24,781 nt of DNA from Streptococcus mitis (GCA_001914195.1 MKYF01000024.1:1-24781); one strand, 5' to 3'. Counted from the first letter of the stretch, positions 1 to 8,607 are shown. Numbers and translations: made by a program. The notes: generated by a model from the sequence alone, not told the origin.

Positions 1-1053
1 GCCCTGATTGAAAGCTACAAACCAGAAGCTGTTTTGAACGTAGCTTTACCATATCAAGATTTAACCATTATGGATGCTTGTTTGGCTACAGGTGTCCACT
101 ATATCGATACAGCTAACTATGAGGCAGAGGATACAGAAGACCCTGAGTGGCGTGCTATCTACGAAAAACGTTGTAAGGAACTTGGATTTACAGCCTACTT
201 TGACTACTCATGGCAGTGGGCTTATCAGGAGAAATTCAAAGAGGCAGGCTTGACTGCTCTGCTTGGATCTGGCTTTGACCCAGGTGTGACCAGCGTTTTT
301 TCAGCTTACGCCCTTAAACATTATTTTGATGAAATCCACTATATCGACATTTTAGACTGTAATGGTGGTGACCACGGTTATCCGTTTGCAACAAACTTTA
401 ACCCAGAAATCAATCTACGCGAGGTTTCTGCGCCAGGTTCTTACTGGGAAGATGGAAAATGGGTTGAAGTCGAAGCTATGTCTATCAAGCGTGAGTATGA
501 TTTCCCTCAAGTTGGACAAAAAGACATGTATCTCCTTCACCATGAAGAAATCGAATCATTGGCCAAGAACATTCCAGGTGTCAAACGCATTCGCTTCTTT
601 ATGACCTTTGGTCAATCTTACTTGACGCACATGAAATGTCTTGAAAATGTTGGTCTCCTTCGTACGGATACTATTAACTTTAACGGCCAAGAAATTGTTC
701 CGATTCAGTTCTTAAAAGCTCTACTTCCAGATCCTGCCAGCCTTGGCCCACGTACAGTCGGTAAAACCCATATTGGTTGTATCTTTACAGGTGTCAAAGA
801 TGGCGTTGAAAAGACCATCTACATCTACAATGTCTGCGATCATCAGGAATGTTACGCAGAAGTTGGTTCGCAAGCCATTTCTTACACGACTGGAGTTCCA
901 GCCATGATTGGGACAAAATTAGTGATGAACGGTACTTGGAAACAAGCTGGAGTGTATAACCTTGAAGAATTGGATCCAGACCCATTCATGGAAGCTCTAA
1001 ATGAGTATGGTTTGCCATGGGTTGTGGTTGAAAATCCACAAATGGTGGACTAA
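1..1053 (+). CDS. Carboxy(nor)spermidine dehydrogenase, saccharopine dehydrogenase family (5' partial)
   Basis: The reading frame is open from the first base of the window, so the true start and the N-terminal NAD(P)-binding Rossmann part lie upstream; 350 codons remain of a family usually about 400-420 residues long. The visible part begins inside the Rossmann domain (residues like NVALPYQD and the DTANYE segment) and continues through the C-terminal substrate domain (GSGFDPGVT, FATNFNPEI, KTHIGCIFTG). The family reductively condenses an aldehyde (aspartate semialdehyde) with a diamine to give carboxynorspermidine or carboxyspermidine. The stop codon shares one base with the ATG of nspC, so the two are translationally coupled, and nspC encodes the next enzyme of the route. 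Family membership is clear; whether putrescine or diaminopropane is the substrate cannot be read from sequence, though agmatine-to-putrescine genes downstream favour putrescine and thus spermidine. Confidence 0.9.
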   Translation, partial: ALIESYKPEAVLNVALPYQDLTIMDACLATGVHYIDTANYEAEDTEDPEWRAIYEKRCKELGFTAYFDYSWQWAYQEKFKEAGLTALLGSGFDPGVTSVFSAYALKHYFDEIHYIDILDCNGGDHGYPFATNFNPEINLREVSAPGSYWEDGKWVEVEAMSIKREYDFPQVGQKDMYLLHHEEIESLAKNIPGVKRIRFFMTFGQSYLTHMKCLENVGLLRTDTINFNGQEIVPIQFLKALLPDPASLGPRTVGKTHIGCIFTGVKDGVEKTIYIYNVCDHQECYAEVGSQAISYTTGVPAMIGTKLVMNGTWKQAGVYNLEELDPDPFMEALNEYGLPWVVVENPQMVD

Positions 1054-2180
1054 TGAAATTAGAAAATGTACCAACACCAGCTTATGTTATTGACTTGTCA
1101 AAGTTAGAAGCCAACTGTCGCATTCTACAATATGTACAAGAAGAAGCTGGCTGCAAGGTTTTGCTTGCCCAGAAGGCATATTCTCTTTACAAAACCTATC
1201 CCTTGATTAGCCAGTATCTATCTGGGACTACTGCCAGTGGTCTTTATGAAGCCAAATTGGCAAGGGAAGAATTTCCTGGTGAAGTTCATGTATTTGCGCC
1301 AGCCTTCAAGGAATCAGATATGGAAGAGCTACTGCAAATATCTGATCATATTGTTTTTAACTCAGAGAGACAATTGCGTAAACATGGACCTCGTTGTCGA
1401 GATGCTGGTATCAGTGTTGGTTTGCGCCTCAACCCTCAGTGTTCAACTCAAGGAGATCACGCGCTCTATGACCCTTGTGCACCTGGCTCTCGATTTGGCG
1501 TTACACTAGATAAAATTCCTAGTGATTTGCTGGATTTGGTGGATGGTCTTCATTTTCACACCCTTTGCGAGCAGGGAGCAGATGATTTACAAACAACTTT
1601 GAAAGCAGTAGAAGAGCAGTTTGGTTCCTATTTGCATCAAGTTAAATGGCTCAATATGGGGGGTGGACACCACATCACAAGAGAAGACTACGATATAGAT
1701 TTGCTGATTTCAGAAATCAAACGTATCCAAGAAACTTATAATCTTGAAGTCTATATCGAGCCGGGTGAAGCCATTGCGCTCAATGCGGGTTATCTAGCAA
1801 CTGAGGTATTGGATATCGTTGAAAACGGTATGGAAATCTTGGTTTTAGATGCCTCTGCTACCTGCCATATGCCTGATGTACTTGAGATGCCCTATCGACC
1901 ACCATTGAGAGATGGCTATGAGGCTCAGGAAAAAGCCCATACCTACAGACTTTCTTCTAATAGCTGTCTGACGGGCGATGTAATTGGTGATTACAGCTTT
2001 GAAAATCCAGTCCAAATCGGAGACAGACTTTATTTTGAAGACATGGCCATTTATTCTTTTGTTAAAAATAATACCTTTAATGGTATTGGATTGCCAAGTC
2101 TCTATGTCATGGATGAAAATGGAGATTGTGACTTGGTCAAGGCTTTTGGTTATCAAGACTTTAAAGGGAGATTATCATGA
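1053..2180 (+). CDS. nspC: Carboxynorspermidine/carboxyspermidine decarboxylase
   Basis: A PLP-dependent decarboxylase of the alanine-racemase fold (fold type III), 375 residues, which is the normal length. The expected PLP lysine is K41 in LLAQKAYS near the end of the first beta strand; the glycine-rich phosphate-binding stretch GGGHHI and the EPGEA motif follow in the C-terminal half of the barrel. It removes the carboxyl group from carboxy(nor)spermidine to release (nor)spermidine, completing the aminopropyl-transfer-free polyamine route begun by the preceding gene. The ATG overlaps the upstream stop by one base, and the gene ends in an ATGA overlap with aguA, so the block is clearly one operon. 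No signal peptide; cytosolic. Confidence 0.93.
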   Translation: MKLENVPTPAYVIDLSKLEANCRILQYVQEEAGCKVLLAQKAYSLYKTYPLISQYLSGTTASGLYEAKLAREEFPGEVHVFAPAFKESDMEELLQISDHIVFNSERQLRKHGPRCRDAGISVGLRLNPQCSTQGDHALYDPCAPGSRFGVTLDKIPSDLLDLVDGLHFHTLCEQGADDLQTTLKAVEEQFGSYLHQVKWLNMGGGHHITREDYDIDLLISEIKRIQETYNLEVYIEPGEAIALNAGYLATEVLDIVENGMEILVLDASATCHMPDVLEMPYRPPLRDGYEAQEKAHTYRLSSNSCLTGDVIGDYSFENPVQIGDRLYFEDMAIYSFVKNNTFNGIGLPSLYVMDENGDCDLVKAFGYQDFKGRLS

Positions 2181-3262
2181 TAGACAGTCCAAAAAAATTA
2201 GGCTATCGTATGCCAGCAGAGTACGAACCTCATCATGGTACCCTCATGATATGGCCGACTCGACCAGGTTCATGGCCCTTTCAAGGAAAGGCTGCCAAAA
2301 GAGCATTTACTCAGATTATCAAGACTATAGCAGAAGGCGAAAAAGTCTATCTTTTGGTGGGCCAAGACTACTTAGCTGAAGCCCAAGACTACCTTGGAGA
2401 TAGCGTTGTTTATCTAGATATTCCTACCAATGACGCCTGGGCTCGAGATACAGGACCAACCATTCTTATCAATGATAAAGGCAAGAAATTAGCCGTTGAT
2501 TGGGCCTTCAATGCTTGGGGAGGAACCTATGATGGTCTGTATCAAGATTATGAAGCAGATGACCAAGTAGCCACTCGTTTTGCTGAGGCCTTGGAAATGC
2601 CTATTTACGATGCCAAACCTTTTGTCCTAGAAGGCGGAGCGATACATAGCGATGGTCAAGGAACCATTCTTGTGACTGAAAGTTGCTTGCTTAGTCCTGG
2701 GCGTAATCCTCACCTGACTAAAGAGAAAATCGAGAATACCTTATTAGAGAGCCTTGGAGCTGAAAAAGTTATCTGGCTTCCTTATGGTATTTATCAGGAT
2801 GAAACCAATGAACACGTTGACAATGTTTCTGCTTTTGTTGGTCCTGCTGAACTTGTTTTAGCTTGGACAGATGATCAAAACGATCCCCAGTATTCCATGT
2901 CAAAGGCAGATCTCGAACTCTTAGAGCAAGAAACAGATGCAAAAGGTCGTCACTTCACCATTCATAAATTGCCTATCCCTGCAGTTCGACAAGTTGTGAC
3001 AGAAGAAGATCTTCCTGGTTATTCCTACGAAGAAGGTGAAGAAGAGCGATACGCAGGTGAAAGGCTTGCTGCTTCCTATGTCAATTTCTATATTGCCAAC
3101 AAGTCTGTTTTAGTGCCACAGTTTCAGGATAAAAATGACCAAGTAGCCTTAGATATCCTCAGTAAATGTTTTCCAGACCGTAAAGTTGTTGGAATTCCAG
3201 CCAGAGATATTCTATTAGGTGGTGGTAATATCCACTGTATCACCCAACAAATCCCAGAATAG
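2177..3262 (+). CDS. aguA: Agmatine deiminase
   Basis: Hydrolyses agmatine to N-carbamoylputrescine and ammonia. The protein has 361 residues, typical for the family, and contains the family marks in order: YEPHHGTLMIWP near the N-terminus, NDAWARDTGPT with the substrate-binding acidic residue and arginine, ETNEHVDN with the catalytic histidine, and the C-terminal GGGNIHC with the nucleophile Cys354. It starts at an ATG overlapping the nspC stop by four bases; a GGGAG-type ribosome site lies just upstream inside nspC. Together with aguB it converts agmatine to putrescine, supplying the diamine for the two enzymes encoded upstream. The arginine decarboxylase that would make agmatine is not in the window and probably lies further upstream. 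The catabolic agmatine cluster (aguD/aguC) is absent here, so a biosynthetic role is the better reading. Confidence 0.95.
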   Translation: MIDSPKKLGYRMPAEYEPHHGTLMIWPTRPGSWPFQGKAAKRAFTQIIKTIAEGEKVYLLVGQDYLAEAQDYLGDSVVYLDIPTNDAWARDTGPTILINDKGKKLAVDWAFNAWGGTYDGLYQDYEADDQVATRFAEALEMPIYDAKPFVLEGGAIHSDGQGTILVTESCLLSPGRNPHLTKEKIENTLLESLGAEKVIWLPYGIYQDETNEHVDNVSAFVGPAELVLAWTDDQNDPQYSMSKADLELLEQETDAKGRHFTIHKLPIPAVRQVVTEEDLPGYSYEEGEEERYAGERLAASYVNFYIANKSVLVPQFQDKNDQVALDILSKCFPDRKVVGIPARDILLGGGNIHCITQQIPE

Positions 3263-3270
3263 GAGAAAAA

Positions 3271-4146
3271 ATGAGAAATGTAAAAGTTTCAGCCATTCAG
3301 ATGCAATGTGCCAAGGATGTGGCAACAAATATTCAAACTGCAGATCGTTTAGTACGTCAGGCTGCAGAACAAGGTGCACAAATCATTCTCTTGCCCGAGT
3401 TGTTTGAACGTCCCTATTTTTGTCAGGAACGTCAGTATGACTACTATCAGCATGCCCAATCTGTAGTAGAAAATACTGCCATTCAGCATTTTAAGGTGAT
3501 TGCTAAGGAACTACAAGTTGTTTTACCAATCAGTTTCTATGAAAAAGATGGCAATGTCTTATATAACTCTATTGCCGTTATTGATGCAGATGGGGAAGTG
3601 CTGGGCGTTTATCGGAAAACCCACATACCAGATGATCATTATTATCAAGAAAAGTTTTATTTCACACCTGGCAACACAGGTTTCAAGGTCTGGGATACTC
3701 GCTATGCTAAGATTGGTATTGGTATCTGTTGGGATCAATGGTTCCCTGAAACAGCCCGCTGTCTTGCATTGAATGGTGCTGAATTGCTCTTTTATCCAAC
3801 AGCTATCGGTTCAGAGCCAATTTTGGATACAGATAGTTGTGGTCACTGGCAACGTACTATGCAAGGGCACGCAGCAGCAAATATTGTCCCAGTTATTGCA
3901 GCCAATCGTTATGGTCTGGAGGAAGTCACTCCTAGTGAGGAAAATGGTGGACAGAGTTCCAGTCTTGACTTCTACGGTTCATCCTTTATGACAGATGAAA
4001 CAGGAGCTATTCTAGAGCGAGCCGAAAGACAAGGCGAAGCTGTTCTGTTAGCAACTTATGACCTAGATAAGGGAGCAAGCGAACGCCTAAACTGGGGCTT
4101 GTTTCGAGATAGAAGACCAGAGATTTATCAACGAATTATAGACTAA
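3271..4146 (+). CDS. aguB: N-carbamoylputrescine amidase
   Basis: A nitrilase-superfamily amidohydrolase of 291 residues that splits N-carbamoylputrescine into putrescine, CO2 and ammonia. The Glu-Lys-Cys catalytic triad is complete: Glu43 in LPELFE, Lys116 in YRKTHIPD, and Cys153 in GICWDQWFPE. It follows aguA by eight bases with an AGGAG ribosome site in the gap, and is the last gene of the polyamine operon. A hairpin with a short U run follows about 110 bases after the stop. Nothing is unusual in the sequence; the assignment to N-carbamoylputrescine rather than another amide rests on the pairing with aguA and overall similarity to the family. Confidence 0.94.
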   Translation: MRNVKVSAIQMQCAKDVATNIQTADRLVRQAAEQGAQIILLPELFERPYFCQERQYDYYQHAQSVVENTAIQHFKVIAKELQVVLPISFYEKDGNVLYNSIAVIDADGEVLGVYRKTHIPDDHYYQEKFYFTPGNTGFKVWDTRYAKIGIGICWDQWFPETARCLALNGAELLFYPTAIGSEPILDTDSCGHWQRTMQGHAAANIVPVIAANRYGLEEVTPSEENGGQSSSLDFYGSSFMTDETGAILERAERQGEAVLLATYDLDKGASERLNWGLFRDRRPEIYQRIID

Positions 4147-4252
4147 TGTGAGAGGGAGAAAGAAGTAAATACTCTGCTAGATTAGTTTTCACTAGCAACT
4201 ATAAGGATACTATGTCATCTAGTAAGTGGATTTTATATTTTAACCCTCCAAG

Positions 4253-4284
4253 GCTTTCTCGCGCTTTGATGCGAGGAGCTTTTC
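4253..4284 (+). terminator. Probable terminator of the polyamine operon
   Basis: A hairpin with stem GCT-TT-CTCGC / GCGAG-G-AGC (4253-4262 with 4271-4279, loop GCTTTGAT) is followed by TTTTC. It lies between aguB and the promoter of the two-component system. The U run is short, so read-through is possible. Confidence 0.6.
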
Positions 4285-4308
4285 TGTTTAAGCTTTATCA
4301 ATAAAACA

Positions 4309-4317
4309 TGCTATAAT
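4309..4317 (+). promoter_or_regulatory. Extended -10 promoter of the two-component operon
   Basis: TGCTATAAT (extended -10) with no good -35 at the matching distance. Transcription would begin near 4323, only about 17 bases before the chosen ATG at 4340, giving a very short leader that still includes the AGAAAGG ribosome site at 4324-4330. Confidence 0.6.
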
Positions 4318-4339
4318 AGTTGCAGAAAGGTTGGTGTTT

Positions 4340-5041
4340 ATGGCTAGGATATTGGTTATTGAAGACAATAGTGACATTCAAGAAATTTTGCGAACACTTC
4401 TTGCTGAGGAGCATGAGGTGATTCAAGCCTTTTCTGGTACAGAAGGAATCATGCGTTTTGACCAAGGGGGGATTGACCTCGTTTTACTAGATATCATGCT
4501 TCCTGGGAAAAATGGGGATCAGGTTTTAAAAGCTATCAGGGAACAAAGTCAAACTCCAGTCATTATGCTAACGGCTTTGAGCGATAAGAAGCTAATCAGT
4601 CAATATCTCTTAGACGGTGCCAATGATTACATAGTAAAACCTTTTGATTTGGACGAAGTCTTTGCTAGAGTTACTGTTCAATTACGCCAAAGTGCAGAAA
4701 AACAGCCTATGGAAATAGTAAAAACTGAAAATCTGCCACAAAACTTGAAAAATATCCAGTTTGATGCCGAAAGTTTTGAAATCAAAAATAGTCAGGAAAC
4801 TATTCGCCTGGCTAAGAAAGAGTGCTTGATTCTCCAAACTCTCCTTAAACACCCTAAGAAAATTTTCACCAAGGAAGAACTTTATGAATTGGTCTGGGAG
4901 GATAGCTACCTACCTGGAGATAATACTCTCAATACGCATTTGAGTAATCTTCGTAAAAAATTAAACCAGCTTGACCCAAATCAAGAATATATTGAAACCA
5001 TCTGGGGCGTTGGGGTAAGATTAAAAGGAGACAAGCAATGA
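4340..5041 (+). CDS. OmpR/PhoB-family response regulator
   Basis: A 233-residue two-domain response regulator. The receiver domain (about 1-120) has the acidic pocket IEDN, the phosphoacceptor Asp51 in LLDIMLPG, the conserved Thr in MLTAL and the Lys in DYIVKPFD. The C-terminal winged-helix DNA-binding domain occupies roughly 140-233 (KKECLILQTLLKHP, FTKEELYELVW, NTHLSNLRKKL). The ATG at 4340 is preferred over the upstream TTG at 4331 because AGAAAGG ends nine bases before it. It overlaps the kinase gene by four bases. The neighbouring convergent ABC exporter, whose promoter carries three phased repeats, is the likely target; similar regulator/kinase/ABC sets respond to antimicrobial peptides, but the signal here is not evident from sequence. 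Confidence 0.93.
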   Translation: MARILVIEDNSDIQEILRTLLAEEHEVIQAFSGTEGIMRFDQGGIDLVLLDIMLPGKNGDQVLKAIREQSQTPVIMLTALSDKKLISQYLLDGANDYIVKPFDLDEVFARVTVQLRQSAEKQPMEIVKTENLPQNLKNIQFDAESFEIKNSQETIRLAKKECLILQTLLKHPKKIFTKEELYELVWEDSYLPGDNTLNTHLSNLRKKLNQLDPNQEYIETIWGVGVRLKGDKQ

Positions 5042-5916
5042 CCTACATGATGATCTTTGTTCTACTGATACTCCTAACTATTTTATCGATTGTATTAATT
5101 CGCTACCATCTAGCACTTAAAAACTTGAGTCAACAGATTGAAGATAAAATTCTCACGGGTAGTATGAAAAGAGTCGGAGTCAGCATTTTTTCCAAACATT
5201 TTTTACATCTCTACCAGCAGATTGAGAATCTATTTCAGGAAGTAGAACAGTCTCGGTTGGTTATGAAAAGGGAAAAGCAGACTCTTGATATGGCCATCAG
5301 CAATATCGCCCATGATATTCGAACACCTTTGACTATCGCTTCAGGCTACACCCAACAATTGATAAAATCTCCTGAAGATAAATCAGAAACCTTACAAAAA
5401 ATAGCCCAGCATCTTGATTTAGTTTCTAAACGTTTGGAGGCTCTCCTAGAATACCGTCGTTTGATGGAAGGAGCTGTCAAACCGAAACTGGAAGAAGTGG
5501 ATTTTTCAGCTTTTATCACCAAAAAGACTCTGGCTTATTATGATGTTTTTCAGGCAGCAAATATCACGCTTGATTTTAAAGTTGAAGATAGTTTAAAAAT
5601 GAGGACTGATGAAGACTTACTGGATCGAATTATACAAAATTTGCTTGGGAATGTCCTCAAACATGGCAAGGAAGAAGCGCGTCTATCTTTGAGAAAGGAA
5701 AAGGAACAGCTTGTCTTAGAGATTGCAAACCTTGTCAAACAACCCATCAAAAAAATAGAAAATCTCAGCAACCGTTTTTATTCTGAAAATCTATCAGATA
5801 CTGAAGAATCCTCTGGTTTAGGCCTTTATATCACTGAGGAATTATGTCATCTTCTCGGTGCAGAGATGAAACTAAGCACAGATGGACAGTGGTTGTCGGT
5901 TTGCATTTACTTTTAA
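5038..5916 (+). CDS. Sensor histidine kinase with one N-terminal membrane helix
   Basis: A 292-residue kinase. Residues 3-23 form one strong hydrophobic helix; there is no extracellular sensor domain. The dimerisation/phosphoacceptor segment has His92 in SNIAHDIRTPLT. The ATPase domain shows an N box (RIIQNLLGNVLKHG) and a G2 box (SSGLGLYITEEL), but no DxGxG G1 box: the corresponding stretch reads IANLVKQPIKKIENL. Kinases paired with peptide-resistance exporters often have a degenerate G1 segment, so this need not mean loss of function. The gene starts in an ATGA overlap with the regulator and ends at a strong bidirectional terminator. Short-loop kinases of this kind often sense through their partner transporter rather than directly (inference). 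Confidence 0.9.
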   Translation: MTYMMIFVLLILLTILSIVLIRYHLALKNLSQQIEDKILTGSMKRVGVSIFSKHFLHLYQQIENLFQEVEQSRLVMKREKQTLDMAISNIAHDIRTPLTIASGYTQQLIKSPEDKSETLQKIAQHLDLVSKRLEALLEYRRLMEGAVKPKLEEVDFSAFITKKTLAYYDVFQAANITLDFKVEDSLKMRTDEDLLDRIIQNLLGNVLKHGKEEARLSLRKEKEQLVLEIANLVKQPIKKIENLSNRFYSENLSDTEESSGLGLYITEELCHLLGAEMKLSTDGQWLSVCIYF

Positions 5917-5925
5917 CGAAAAGAA

Positions 5926-5957
5926 ACCTCCTCTGTAGGCTAGAGGAGGTCATTTTT
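5926..5957. terminator. Bidirectional terminator between kinase gene and ABC permease gene
   Basis: A perfect 9-bp stem ACCTCCTCT / AGAGGAGGT (5926-5934 and 5942-5950, loop GTAGGCT). It is followed by CATTTTTT on the plus strand and by TTTCTTTT on the minus strand, so it can end both convergent operons. Confidence 0.88.
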
Positions 5958-6709
5958 TATAGACTTTTCTTTTTGAAAACTGCCAGTCCACTTAGATTAA
6001 AGATTAGAATAACAGCTAAGCTAACTATAAATGTATAGAAAATGGATTCACTATTAGCAGTCATAGCATAGGAAAAATGCAAGGACAAATATGGTAAAAA
6101 TTTGATATTTGGAAAAATGATCATTGGCATAGAAAGGATGATAGAGCTAATCAGATAACCAATAAATACGGCAAGATAAGAATGACTAACATAGAGAATG
6201 AAGGAAACAATGGAAAGCCAAGCAAGGAGGCAGAGAAATTGAAGGAAAATCATTAAGAGGAGATTAGTAACAAAACCATCAGGTATCGTACCAAGTCCGT
6301 TTAGTAGAGTTGAGGGAACAAAAGCAATCACAAGGCTGGCGATGAGTTGTAAGAGAGCGATACTTGCTAGAACAAAGGATTTAGCAAGGAAAAACTCTGT
6401 ACGAGAAACGCCAACTGTCAAACTATTTTTATAAAGCTTGCCGATTAAATCGACCCCAAGAACTAAACACACTAGAATAATGCAGAGAAAAACGAGGTTT
6501 GAACCTTGACTAGACGCGTTAATCAAGGCTTGTACACCGTCCCAGCCATGGGTTGGAATTTCTGGTTCTTCTGTCTGGATTGCCATCAGATGACCCGTAG
6601 CTCCTATACTTGCACCCATTAGCATGAGAGCAAAGAGAATGAACTCTGTAATCCAGAATCCTTTGGAACGGAAAAGACGGTAAAAGTCTGCTTGAATGGT
6701 ATGTATCAT
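5957..6709 (-). CDS. ABC-2 type exporter permease
   Basis: A 250-residue integral membrane protein with about six hydrophobic helices. The first follows a short cytosolic N-terminus (QADFYRLFRSKGFW) typical of lantibiotic-immunity-type permeases; the others lie near residues 73-90, 110-130, 145-170, 175-200 and 225-242. It is encoded ten bases after the ATPase gene, with an AGGAAAATC ribosome site, and presumably forms the membrane half of that transporter. Substrate unknown; the association with a short-loop histidine kinase and an OmpR-type regulator suggests self-protection against a membrane-active peptide, which is inference only. Confidence 0.87.
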   Translation of the reverse strand: MIHTIQADFYRLFRSKGFWITEFILFALMLMGASIGATGHLMAIQTEEPEIPTHGWDGVQALINASSQGSNLVFLCIILVCLVLGVDLIGKLYKNSLTVGVSRTEFFLAKSFVLASIALLQLIASLVIAFVPSTLLNGLGTIPDGFVTNLLLMIFLQFLCLLAWLSIVSFILYVSHSYLAVFIGYLISSIILSMPMIIFPNIKFLPYLSLHFSYAMTANSESIFYTFIVSLAVILIFNLSGLAVFKKKSL

Positions 6710-6719
6710 GATTTTCCTC

Positions 6720-7628
6720 CTATTGGACCAATTGAGTGAAGTATTCTTCTAGGTTTTGACGGGCATAGTAAATCTCGTCAATGGCAACATCTGACAAGGT
6801 TAATTCCTTAAGAATCTGCTTGACATCTTGTTCCTGACCAAAGATATGGATTTCATTTTCTGGATTAACAACCTTGAACTGGAGCTGGATTTGTTCTTTC
6901 AATACTTGACAAGCTTTCTCTTTATCAGCTGTCTTAAGCACAATATAATCCTCACTTAGTGTTTCAAATTCAGCTTTGCTGATTTCACGGATAATCTTTC
7001 CTTGATCTAAAATACCAAAGCGATTAGCTACGAGGTAGAGTTCTGACAAGATATGGCTAGAGATGAGAATGGTGATCCCTTTCTCTTGATTGAGCCGTTG
7101 AATCATTAGACGAAACTCTTTGATACCGATTGGGTCGAGACCGTTGATAGGTTCATCTAAGATCAGGAAGTCTGGTTTAGAGAGGAGGGCAATGGCGATA
7201 CCAAGTCTTTGTTTCATTCCTAGAGAGAAATCACGAAAGACTTTTTTACCTGTATCTGCCAAACCTACATAGTCCAGGGTTTCACGAATGACTTGATCAG
7301 CATTTGGAATATGACGAATCATACAGTAATATTTCAGATTTTGGTAGGCTGTTAAATGATTATGAGCTACAGGTGATTCGATCACTGAACCTACTCGAGA
7401 TAAAGCCTTAGTCCACTCATTTTCCGTTTGGCTAGAGAAGAGAGAAACAGTTCCTTTATCCGCAAACAGTAGTTGCGTAATGATTTTTATCAAGGTGGTT
7501 TTCCCAGCTCCATTCTTCCCGATAAGTCCATAAATATCTCCCTCTCTTATCGTTAGATGAAGATCCTGAAGAATAGCTTGTTTGTCAAAGTTTTTGGACA
7601 ATCCATGAATATCAAGTACTGTTTTCAT
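6720..7628 (-). CDS. ABC transporter ATP-binding protein
   Basis: A 302-residue ATPase. Walker A is GKNGAGKTT (about 37-45), the ABC signature is FSLGMKQRLG, Walker B is FLILDEP, followed by the D-loop GLDP and an H-loop ISSHIL. A C-terminal extension of about 80 residues after the ATPase core (KTADKEKACQVL, DVAIDEIYYARQNLEEYF) is usual in the peptide-immunity ATPase group. I use the ATG at 7628 because AAGGAG lies just upstream; an 18-codon longer version without a ribosome site is possible. First gene of a two-gene operon with the permease. Its promoter has a weak -35 overlapped by phased CTAAAG repeats, consistent with activation by the neighbouring response regulator. Confidence 0.92.
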   Translation of the reverse strand: MKTVLDIHGLSKNFDKQAILQDLHLTIREGDIYGLIGKNGAGKTTLIKIITQLLFADKGTVSLFSSQTENEWTKALSRVGSVIESPVAHNHLTAYQNLKYYCMIRHIPNADQVIRETLDYVGLADTGKKVFRDFSLGMKQRLGIAIALLSKPDFLILDEPINGLDPIGIKEFRLMIQRLNQEKGITILISSHILSELYLVANRFGILDQGKIIREISKAEFETLSEDYIVLKTADKEKACQVLKEQIQLQFKVVNPENEIHIFGQEQDVKQILKELTLSDVAIDEIYYARQNLEEYFTQLVQ

Positions 7629-7661
7629 GATTCTCTCCTTTTGATTTATTTTGTTAACTTT

Positions 7662-7667
7662 AGTATA
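7662..7667 (-). promoter_or_regulatory. -10 element of the ABC operon
   Basis: Read on the minus strand this is TATACT. The sequence 17 bases upstream (AGCTTT, 7685-7690) is a poor -35, as expected for a promoter needing an activator. Confidence 0.55.
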
Positions 7668-7688
7668 AAGCATAGAAATCAAAGAAAG

Positions 7689-7716
7689 CTAAAGGATTTC
7701 TAAAGAGTTTCTAAAG
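7689..7716 (-). promoter_or_regulatory. Three phased CTAAAG repeats, putative response-regulator operator
   Basis: On the plus strand CTAAAG occurs at 7689-7694, 7700-7705 and 7711-7716, exactly 11 bp apart; the last two extend to TTTCTAAAG (7697-7705, 7708-7716). The array overlaps and lies directly upstream of the weak -35 of the ABC operon. Direct repeats at one helical turn are the usual site type for OmpR/PhoB regulators. Assignment to the regulator encoded at 4340-5041 is inferred. Confidence 0.6.
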
Positions 7717-7734
7717 TTTTAGGAATTCTTAAAT

Positions 7735-7761
7735 ATCAAAACCCAGTTGACATGAACTGGG
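7735..7761 (-). terminator. Terminator of the Cof-type phosphatase gene
   Basis: The stem CCCAGTT / AACTGGG (7742-7748 and 7755-7761, loop GACATG), read leftward, is followed by TTTTGAT. It lies nine bases beyond the stop codon of the phosphatase gene. Confidence 0.75.
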
Positions 7762-7769
7762 CTTCTTAA

Positions 7770-8579
7770 TTATAAAATATATTTCTCAATGGCACGCGCA
7801 ACGCCGTCTTCTTCGTTGCTGGCTGTAACGGCATCCGCAAGAGATTTGACATAATCGCTGGCATTTCCCATTGCAATGCCCAGCCCTGCAAACTGGAGCA
7901 TTTCGATATCGTTATTAGCATCGCCCATGGCCATGATTTCTGATGGCTCGATATTCAAAATCTCAGCCAAGCGTGACAGAGCAGTAGCCTTTGTCGTTCC
8001 AAGTGGCATGGCTTCATAAATGACAGGCTGTGAACGAACTCCACTGAATCGTTGACAGAGTTCTCCAGCAAAACGCTCTTCAAAATCGTCTGTTTGCTCT
8101 CTGGTGCCCAAAAACATCCCTTGGAACATGCGATACTTGCCACTAGTCGCTTCCTCAAGAGAAATTTCAGTCAGGTCTGAAAAGACTAACTTGGCATCAT
8201 TTTGAATGATTTCATTCGGCTTACCACCGAGGACAAAATAATGCTCCTCATCAAAAAGAGTCAACTGAACATCGCTTTTTTCAGCTAGGTCATAGAGGTA
8301 CTCGATGTCTGCTGGACTGAGTTCTTGCCAATCAACCAGACTCCAATCATTGGTCTGGTGAGTTGAGCAACCGTTGTTAACAATCACATACTCATTCTGG
8401 AGGTCAAGTCTCAGTTTTTTATAGTAGGGGAGGACACCGAAAAGCGGGCGACCAGTACAAAGTACAAGTTTGACACCTTTTTCAATAGCTTGGTGAATAG
8501 CAGTAATGTGAGCTTGTGGGATTTCCTTGGATTCATTGAGGAGGGTCCCGTCCATATCCAAGGCTAGTAGTTTAATCAT
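7770..8579 (-). CDS. Cof-type HAD-superfamily phosphatase
   Basis: A 269-residue member of the Cof subfamily (HAD type IIB). Motif I is LDMDGTLL near residue 7, motif II is LCTGRP at about 41-46, the conserved lysine is in TTKATALSRL, and motif III/IV is AMGDANNDIEM. A large cap domain lies between motifs II and III. These enzymes dephosphorylate sugar phosphates, flavin phosphates or PLP with broad specificity; no specific substrate can be named. A single-gene unit with its own extended -10 promoter and terminator. The ribosome site AAGGAAG precedes the ATG. Confidence 0.92.
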   Translation of the reverse strand: MIKLLALDMDGTLLNESKEIPQAHITAIHQAIEKGVKLVLCTGRPLFGVLPYYKKLRLDLQNEYVIVNNGCSTHQTNDWSLVDWQELSPADIEYLYDLAEKSDVQLTLFDEEHYFVLGGKPNEIIQNDAKLVFSDLTEISLEEATSGKYRMFQGMFLGTREQTDDFEERFAGELCQRFSGVRSQPVIYEAMPLGTTKATALSRLAEILNIEPSEIMAMGDANNDIEMLQFAGLGIAMGNASDYVKSLADAVTASNEEDGVARAIEKYIL

Positions 8580-8607
8580 AGGTCTTCCTTCTTTATCTTT
8601 TGGTATT

